A stretch of DNA of 64,000 bases from Voacanga thouarsii (Eukaryota; Streptophyta; Magnoliopsida; Gentianales; Apocynaceae), in NCBI GenBank assembly GCA_026120185.1, contig JANUWF010001937.1, forward strand, positions 1,054,001-1,118,000, given 5' to 3'. The translations under genes were made by a program, and so were the position numbers. This document shows, in pieces, positions 57,177-64,000 of this stretch; position 1 is the first letter of the stretch, and every line of letters begins with the position of its first letter. The notes below the pieces were generated by a model. The model did no database searches. It was not told the DNA's origin and saw nothing but the letters and a program-made list of their open reading frames with translations.

Positions 57177-58290
57177 GAAGGTGAAATTTTTGTGACACTA
57201 TGGGTGTGATATGTTGTTTTGAAGTGGGTTGAATGGAAGGAATGAAACATATTTTGTATTCTAAGTGGGAGAGTATGTTAATGCACTACTAAAGTGGCTA
57301 ATGGATAGCCTTCAATAAGTATAATGAATATTTTGCTATGAAATTGAGGAATTTTGAAGCTTTGCTTGGTGGGGGTATATATATGGTTTGTAGTTGAATT
57401 TTACAAATTCTTATCTCTCTTGTTTTGGTTAAAACTTAAAAGATGCATCTTCTTTACTTGAGCTCAAATTGTACTACCATCTCCCAAATTGGAAAGTGAA
57501 AAAGTTATGAATAAAATATTGGATTGTGGATGAAAGGGCATGTGGACATCTTGCTTTTTTGGTGTACTTGGCTTGTTTGATCTAGTTCCTTCAATATGCT
57601 ATAAGTTAAAATTTATCCATGGAGATCATTATTGTCTACCTGCTAAAATTTTATGCTTTTGTTGTTTTGTTTGATGGAGTTAAAATCAAATCAAGCGATC
57701 TATTACAAGGTAGACAAGTTGTAGAAACTTTCTTCCTCCCTTTTTTCTTGCTTTATTCTTTATGGTTGTTACAAAAACTTGATTTTACATGATAATATTT
57801 AGAAACTTTCTTCCTCCCTTTTTTCTCTATTTGTCTAGCTGGTCATGCATTTGCTTCTGTGTTGTTAGATTGCTTGAAATCAACAACCCTCCTCTTAATA
57901 TCTATAATTCTTAATGCATGTTACTAGAAAATGGCATCCACAGGACAACAATCTTGCAACATTCTCTAATCAAGTCTCTGTTCTTCTAGGAAACTTTTAC
58001 TACATCCTATGCTTGTGAAGTGTTTTTAATTGATGGTTTCAGTTATCGATATTGCATTTGTTGTATTAAAATTGCTATGGAAGTTAGGTTTCATCTAAAC
58101 TATGTACAATTATACATGTAATAGAATATGATACCTTTTGGAACATTTAATGGCATATTTTGCATAATTAGCTTCATTCATTTTTATTATTGACAATATT
58201 TGTGGCTTCTATAGGAATAGTATAAAATAAATTTTGCTTCAGATTAAATTAATTTAGCAATACTAATTTTCAATTCAAAAAAAAAATATT
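57177..58290. other. 3' noncoding part of CACTA element
   Basis: T-rich sequence without a gene. The phrase tagaaactttcttcctccc occurs twice, at about 57721 and 57800. Confidence 0.5.
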
Positions 58291-58299
58291 ATATACGAC

Positions 58300-58844
58300 A
58301 CTTCCAACCATAGCAAAAAAAAAAAAAAAAAGGTTGGGTTTATATATGATAGTCCTTCGACCATCATATTTAAGAATTATGAATATGGTCAAAAGATGAC
58401 TTATTACAACTTATAAGCACTGGCCAACCGACCATCTAATATATCATTGAACATATACTACAAAATTGTAGCCGTTGTATATATTTTTACTATATACAGC
58501 GGTCGTAGGACCAATGTATAAGATTATTATTACGGTAGGCCAAGGATCGTTGTATATGAGTTATCATATACAACGGCCCTAGGACTATTGTAAATAGTGA
58601 CGACATTGATCTTATTATATACCACACTTTTTATGAATTTTTTATAGTAGAAAAATGGAACTGTCATATAACCCATCGTAAATAACATAAACGATGGTTT
58701 TTGGATTGTCGTTAAATATAAATGACTCGAATATTTAGATGGCTCAAAAACCATCGTAGGGCTATCGTATAAGTTTTATACGATGATTTTTGGGTATTTA
58801 CAGTGGTCCTAAGGCCGCCATAAGTGGGCTTATTTTTTGTAGTG
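58300..58844. mobile_element. CACTA right terminus and subterminal repeats
   Basis: Ends in tttttgtagtg at 58844, the reverse complement of CACTACAAAAA, the CACTA terminal inverted repeat. The preceding 540 bp hold many short direct and inverted motifs (gtcgtaggac, ggccctaggac, accatcgtagg, atacgatgatttttggg) of the type bound by the accessory transposase. The left terminus was not found, so the element is probably split or truncated. Confidence 0.72.
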
Positions 58845-58847
58845 GTA

Positions 58848-60069
58848 ACTGCAAAAACTATGATGGCTGTGTTAGTAGTTATACCATAATATAAATGCAT
58901 TAGGATTGTGATCCATGATTATACATACTAAAAACTCTAACCACCTCTTTGAATTCCCATCTCTTTTAGAAGAAGAAGGTTGTGTACGCAACAGTTAGAA
59001 GAACTAACGAATTTGGATTCATGACAACGAACCACCATGTATCAAGGTACACTTCTACATCTTATTTGTATTCAAATAATCTTTTGAGTAATGCTTATTC
59101 TTGGAAAATTCGATTGAACGAATTCCATTAATTTCCATCACTGCATCCTTTTGATACTATAAATCTACCTCCTACTTCCCCTCCCTCTCCCCTCTTTCCT
59201 CCTCCTCTTTTACCTTCACTATTGGTGCCAATAGATCGCTTCTTTGCCCACTCCTCTTCCTGCTTTCCACCTCTTCCTTTGCCTTCACCATTGGCACAAA
59301 ATGGTCTAACCTCTACTTCCTTTTCCTCCCTTCCCTTTCCTCCTCCTCCTCCTTTGCTTTCACCAATGGCATTGAGCACCACAACATTTGCCTCATTTTC
59401 TTTCTTCCTCTTTTTTGTTTTCGCCTCCTCATTTGCTTTCGCCGCCCTTGACTATGAACATAGGTCTACTTCCTCTCTTTTTTTTTTTTTTTAAACCAAC
59501 AATTGTTGAGGCGCTACCTTTGTGGCTATGTCTGTTGGGTTGCTGTTGCTACTATTGCCGTGGGTGGTGGTGGAGGCAACTGAATTAGAAAAGAATAAGG
59601 GAAAGATATAGGGGAAAAAATTGAAAATGATTTATAAGATTGGCCAAACGTGTTAAATATTATTAGAAATAGATAAAAATGCCAAATGATTTTATAAATG
59701 CATCATACGGTAGGAGTGCCTAAATGACAAAAATAGACATTTAAAGTCCAAATTGGACTGAAGAGTAAGGATTTTTTGCGAGAAAAACTAAAATTTTGAA
59801 ATAAAGAGTGCATATGAAATCAAATTTATCTTAAGGGTAAATTTAGAATGAAAATTTTAAATCATTAATTAATCTTAAATTGTATTTTTTTTTTTTTGGT
59901 CTATGTTATGATTAATTATGTAATAATGTGACAGATTTATGAATAAGACATTGTCGAATTGTTATTCATTTATCCATAAGATAAATATAACTACTCTTTT
60001 TTTTATTATCCTTTTATTTATAAGGTTATTTTCAATAAAATAAAATCATACTTATTACAATATGTTTTA
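58848..60069. other. intergenic, pyrimidine-rich tandem repeats
   Basis: 59160-59460 is a C/T-rich block with about three imperfect units of roughly 66-70 bp (cctcctcctcctttgctttc type). It yields proline/serine-rich open frames (59222-59494) and glycine/glutamate-rich ones on the minus strand that I regard as low complexity, not genes. T-run at 59480-59493. The rest is AT-rich with nothing recognised. Confidence 0.55.
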
Positions 60070-60423
60070 TGTTATGAATTATTGGAATCTTTATTAATTA
60101 GTGGAGGCTCCACTAATTATGGATTTATGTGAATTATTATAGAAGATTTTTATAGATGTCCACCATTTAGTGGAGACACCACTAATTGAGATTAGTGGAA
60201 GATGATGTATGCCATGATGTATTCCACTAATTAGAGCTCTATAAATAGAGCTATTCTCTAAGCTTGTAATACACCATCATTTTGTGAAAGAAAGATTAGT
60301 AAAAGAAAGATTAGAGAAAATTGTGAGAGAAGAGAAAGAGAAAAATTCTTGTGCAAAATAGTTAGAGTTTTATTAGTGTGTAGTGTGAAGATTTTATTCT
60401 AACACTACCCTAATTTTATAACA
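60070..60423 (+). repeat. 5' LTR of copia element 3
   Basis: TGTTATGAAT...TATAACA, with matching TGTTAT/ATAACA ends. The U3 holds a perfect 21-bp odd palindrome at 60097-60117 and further ATTAGTGG/CCACTAAT words. A TATA box is at 60240-60247 (tataaata). Confidence 0.8.
60240..60247 (+). promoter_or_regulatory. TATA box of copia element 3 LTR
   Basis: tataaata, inside gagctctataaatagagct, about 180 bp before the LTR end, in the expected U3 position. Confidence 0.75.
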
Positions 60424-60445
60424 CGTTATCAGCACGAGTCTCTAC
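60424..60445 (+). promoter_or_regulatory. non-canonical primer-binding region of copia element 3
   Basis: The LTR is followed by cgttatcagcacgag. This lacks the TGG of a 3'-end tRNA PBS. The same wording is known from other plant copia elements with short LTRs. Which tRNA segment primes is not decided here. Confidence 0.5.
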
Positions 60446-60514
60446 CGATACAAAACCAGAAGACTAAGCACGAGTTTCTGCCGTTAACAAAACCAGAAGA
60501 CAGGTACGCATTTA

Positions 60515-61603
60515 TTGATCTCTATGGCTAATCTCGCTAAACTCGAATTTGTAGCCCTTGATATTTCTGGAAAAAATTATATGTCATGGGTTCTCGATGC
60601 AGAAATGCATCTAAATGCTGAAGGCCTTAGTGAAATTATTCAAGCAAATAATAGTGCATCTGCACAATACAAGGCTAAAGCTTTGATTTTTATTCGTCGT
60701 CATCTCGATGAAAATTTGAAAATGGAATATCTTACCGAAAAAGATCCATATGTCCTATGGGTAAATTTAAAAGAAAGATTTGACCACCTGAAGATGGTCA
60801 TATTACCCACTGCACGGTATGAATGGTTGCACCTGAGGTTGCAAGATTTTAAAACCGTGAATGAATATAGTTTCGCAATGTATAAAATTACATCTCAATT
60901 AAAATTATGCGGAGAAAAAGTGACTGATGAAGATATGTTGGAGAAGACATTCTCTTCCTTTCATGCCTAAAATATTGTCCTGCAGCAACAATATCGAGAA
61001 AAATGGTATACAAAATTTACAGATTTAATTACTGCCCTCCGTATTGCAGAGAAGAATAATGAGTTATTATTGAGAAATCATGAAGCCAGACCAACTGGCT
61101 CAATAGCACTCTCAGAAGTGAATGCTGTTGGCTCTAGCAGAAGCCATCGTTATAGTCGTGGTCGTGGCCGTGGTCGTGGCCATGGCCGTGGCCGTGGTCG
61201 TGGTTATGGTCGTAGACACGCTCGATATTTCCCTTATCACAATTATAATCAAACTGTGAGAAATACTGGCCACCTGAAGTGGAACAGAAAAGATCATAAG
61301 GGAAAAGAAAAAGAAATTGAAGAAAAGCATGAGGGGATATGTTATAGATGTGGCATGAAAGGTCTTTGGTCACGAAACTGTCGTACGGCTAAGCATTTAG
61401 TTGAATTATATAAAGCTTTATTGAAAAATAAAAATGTGGAAGCAAATTTTTTTCAACATCCAATAAATGATGCTGCTGATGATGATATTGATCCTGAAGA
61501 TCTTAATATCAATATTACCCATATGGATGTATCGGATTTTTTTGAATACCCAGACGGGAGGATAGACCATTTAATTGGTGATGGCAGTGTCCAGAAGAAC
61601 TAA
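60515..61603 (+). pseudogene. copia element 3 gag
   Basis: 60515-60970 (MISMANLAKLEFVALDISGK; better start at the second Met, MANLAKL) is the copia gag domain, ending at a TAA at 60968. The frame resumes at once without a shift (IVLQQQYREKW) and runs to 61601. It contains an Arg/Gly-rich stretch at 61150-61215 of the RNA-binding type and a knuckle, CYRCGMKGLWSRNC, in which Leu replaces the zinc-binding His. One stop and one lost ligand are the main defects. The tail is acidic (DDDIDPEDLN). Confidence 0.9.
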
Positions 61604-61685
61604 AGCCTCACCCTGATATTTTTGTATTTTCATTTTCATTCTATTCTAATAATATTTACGTTTGCATATATATATTTGTGTTCAG

Positions 61686-62138
61686 ATGGCCGTTATTAAT
61701 GATGATGTATGCATTATTGATAGTGGAACTACACACACCATACTAAAAAATGAGAAATATTTTTCTGATCTCAAAATGGGAGAAATAAATATTTATACGA
61801 TAAACGGTAGTGCAAATATAATTGAGGGCTCCGGAAGAGCTAGTATATTGTTGCCTAAAGGAACAACAATTATTATTGATAAGGCACTATTTTTCTCAAA
61901 ATTCAGAAGAAATTTATTGAGTTTTAAAGATATCCACAGAAATGGGTATCATGTTGAAACAAATGAGGAAAATGGGATTGAGCATCTTTTTATTACTCAA
62001 ATGCATTTGGGTAAGAAATCTGTATTAGAAAAACTGCCGTTTTTTTCTACTGGCCTATATTTTGTAAAAATACGTACAATTGAAATTCATCATCTAGTAA
62101 ACCAGAAGTTTACTGATCCTATTACTTTTAGCATTTGA
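61686..62138 (+). pseudogene. copia element 3 protease and pre-integrase
   Basis: Starts MAVINDDVCIIDSGTTHTIL with an intact DSG catalytic box. The protease fold continues through GRASILLPKGTTIII, followed by the gag-pre-integrase region (NLLSFKDIHRNGYH, STGLYFVKI). It ends at a TGA (62136) just before HDRLDHPGS, where a Trp codon is expected. A longer in-frame Met exists at 61662 but precedes the domain without support. Confidence 0.87.
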
Positions 62139-62760
62139 CATGACCGGTTGGATCATCCGGGATCTACCATGATGAGAAGAATCATTGAGAATACACATGG
62201 TCATCCTTTAAAAAATAAAAGGATATTAACATTAGAAAAATTCGCATGTACTGCATGTTCCCTAGGAAAATTAATTGTTAAACCATCACCAGTAAAAGTA
62301 AGAGCCGAAAGTCCTACATTTCTCGAACGGATTCACGGAGATATTTGTGGACCTATTGATCCACCATGTAGACCGTTCAAATATTTTATGGTCTTAATTG
62401 ATGCATCATCCCGATGGTCACATGTATGTTTATTATCTACTCGCAACCTGGCGTTTACGAGATTACTTGTTCAAATAATTAAATTACGAGCACAATTTCC
62501 TGACCATCACATTAAAAATATCCGTTTGGATAATGCTGGTGAATTTTAATCACATGCTTTTGATACATATTGCATGTCAATTGGGATTAATGTTGAACAT
62601 CCTGTAGCTCATGTTCACACACAAAATGGTCTTGCTTGAATCTTTGATTAAGCGATTACAATTAATTGCTAGATCATTATTAATGAAAACAAATCTCCCA
62701 ACATCTGCACTGGGGACATGCTATTCTACATCTTTGCAACACTTGTACGTATAAGACCAG
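62139..62760 (+). pseudogene. copia element 3 integrase
   Basis: Zinc region HDRLDHPGSTMMRRI and CTACSLGKL (HHCC ligands present). First Asp in ERIHGDICGP, second in NIRLDNAGEF, then TAA at 62547. The third acidic residue lies in a frame reached after one extra T at about 62635 (gcttgaatc; ESLIKRLQLIARSL). So one stop and one single-base frameshift separate it from a continuous domain. Confidence 0.87.
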
Positions 62761-62879
62761 CTAGTTATCATAAATTCTCTCCTTTGCAATTGGCTTTTGG
62801 GTGAGAACCAAATATTGTTCATTTAAGAATTTTTGGGTGTGCTGTATATATTCCAATTGCACCAAACCAACGTACAAAG

Positions 62880-63641
62880 ATGGGTCCTCAAAGAAGAAAT
62901 GAGATATACGTTGGATATGATTCTCCCTCTATTATCAGGTATGTTGAACCCCTGACAGGAGATGTATTCACAGCAAGATTCGCTGATTGTCATTTTGATG
63001 AATCATTATTCCCTAAATTAGGAGGAGAACCAAAACAACATAAAAAGGATCTTGCTTGGACAACATCATTAAATTATCTTGATCCGCGCACAAGCGCATG
63101 TGAACTTGAAGTTCAAAAGATAATTCATTTGCAAAGCATTGCAAATCAAATGCCAGACGCTTTTGTTGACTTCAGAAGAGTTACAAAATCGCATATTCCA
63201 GCTATAAATGCTCCTATTCGAATTGAAGTTCCAGCAGAACAAAATATTATACCTATAGCTACTGAGTCAAAAACACGCCAGAAGCGTGGCCGATCTCTTG
63301 GTTCTAAAGATAAAAATCCTCGAAAGAAAAGAGGATTAAATGATCCAGAAGATCATATTGAAGAAAAGAATGATAAAGACCAAGAGAGAATTGATGACAA
63401 AGAACCAGAAGTTGATGAAAGTAACACTGAAATTTTCATCAATTATACCACTTCCGGTAGAAGTTGGAATCGGATAGAAACTGTTATTGATAATATATTT
63501 ACATACAATATATCTCTTGATGTTACACAGGATAATGATGATCCTGAACCAATATCAGTTGATGAATGTCGGCATAGAAAAGATTGGCTGCAATGGAAAG
63601 ATGCAATTCAATCGGAGTTAAATGCTGTCGATAAAACGTGA
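62880..63641 (+). pseudogene. copia element 3 integrase-RT linker
   Basis: 253 codons: MGPQRRNEIYVGYDSPSIIR, EPLTGDVFTARFADCHF, then a Lys/Arg-rich stretch (RQKRGRSLGSKDKNPRKKRG) and an acidic region, up to WLQWKDAIQSELNAVDKT at the start of RT. The frame shifts by one base at about 63640, after which RT continues in another frame. Confidence 0.88.
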
Positions 63642-64000
63642 AGTCTTCGGACTGCGGTCCAGAACACCGGAAGGTGTAAAACCTGTTGGCTACAAATGGA
63701 TATTTGTGAGAAAGTGCAATGAAAAAAGTGAAATCGTTCGATATAAAGCGCGATTAGTAGCCCAAGGTTTTTCACAAAGACCAGGTATTGATTATGATGA
63801 AACTTATTCTCCTGTTGTTGATGCTATTACACTCCGATATCTTATCAGTTTGGCAGTACATGAAAAGATAGATATGCGCCTATTAGATGTTGTCACTGCT
63901 TACTTGTATGGAAATTTAGAAAATGATGTTTATATGAAAATCTCTAAAGGATTTCATATGCCAGAAGCATATACACATTATCCTCGTGAAAATTACTCCA
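63642..64000 (+). pseudogene. copia element 3 reverse transcriptase, N-terminal part
   Basis: Reads VGYKWIFVRKCNEKSEIVRY, KARLVAQGFSQRPGIDYDET, SPVVDAITLRYLISLAVHEK and RLLDVVTAYLYGNLENDVYM (first catalytic Asp at DVVTAYL), then runs off the edge. The YVDD box is outside the window. No stop is seen within this segment, so it is open at the right end. Confidence 0.9.

Larger units (their letters stand above)
60070..64000 (+). mobile_element. Ty1/copia element 3, truncated by window edge
   Basis: Starts with a 354-bp LTR. Then gag, protease, integrase and the start of RT run off the right edge. It has relatively few lesions: about six stops or frameshifts in 3.5 kb, fewer than the other elements here. 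The 3' LTR and TSD lie outside the window (left flank is tttta). Confidence 0.9.

Noticed and set aside
59222..59494. Pro/Ser-rich ORF with a hydrophobic segment, as a cell-wall or membrane protein
   Set aside because: Sequence is a pyrimidine-rich imperfect tandem repeat open in several frames on both strands; no signal peptide at the start and no supporting domain.
1..64000. CRISPR arrays, bacterial operons, rRNA or tRNA genes
   Set aside because: No spaced direct-repeat array, no Shine-Dalgarno-led gene series and no complete tRNA cloverleaf; content is that of a plant nuclear genome.

Overview
This is plant nuclear DNA, almost certainly from a dicot heterochromatic or gene-poor region. 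It is AT-rich and full of stop codons. Nearly all recognisable coding sequence belongs to transposable elements: Ty1/copia, Ty3/gypsy, LINE, mariner, CACTA and MITE. Primer binding sites match plant initiator tRNA-Met, and spliced introns are visible. I see no intact host gene. The closest is a broken, intron-containing Ulp1/SENP-type cysteine protease sequence lying among CACTA remnants.

Layout. (1) 1-2942: a degenerate minus-strand Ty3/gypsy element (gag remains, leader, PBS, start of its 5' LTR). (2) 2943-14025: a complete minus-strand SIRE/Maximus-type copia element of 11,083 bp, with ~1.28 kb LTRs, a perfect AAAGT target-site duplication (TSD) and a broken envelope-like ORF 3' of pol. 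It is inserted in the 5' LTR of element 1. (3) 14031-18490: continuation of the gypsy LTR, a LINE ORF1 remnant, and two related long-TIR MITEs, the second split by a 1,088-bp solo LTR (TSD ATAGA). (4) About 18.5-45.2 kb: a plant mariner element (DD39D transposase, minus strand) split in its N-terminal coding region by a 23.6-kb composite insertion. That insertion is a plus-strand copia element (21194-44796, TSD ACAGG). Its pol gene carries two solo LTRs of one family in opposite orientation (26471-27918, TSD CTTGA; 28240-29753, TSD CTAAC). Its 3' LTR is split by a chromovirus-like gypsy element (32070-43584, TSD CACTT) with 4.7-kb LTRs and only 2.07 kb of internal sequence (gag plus a chromodomain-like tail, no pol). 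(5) About 45.4-58.84 kb: dispersed CACTA (En/Spm) pieces on the plus strand: tnp2 C-terminus, the Ulp1-like exons, a Ptta/Transposase_24-like region and the right terminus. They are interrupted at 46.2-51.4 kb by a second pol-deleted gypsy element. (6) 60070-64000: a plus-strand copia element with a short 354-bp LTR, running off the right edge.

Insertion order can be read from the TSDs: mariner is older than the ACAGG copia element, which is older than the CACTT chromovirus and the two solo LTRs; the old gypsy is older than SIRE; the MITE is older than its solo LTR. Two unrelated gypsy elements have each lost nearly all of pol while keeping gag and both LTRs, so such elements could have moved only with help from intact relatives. 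None of the elements fully inside the window has an intact polyprotein.
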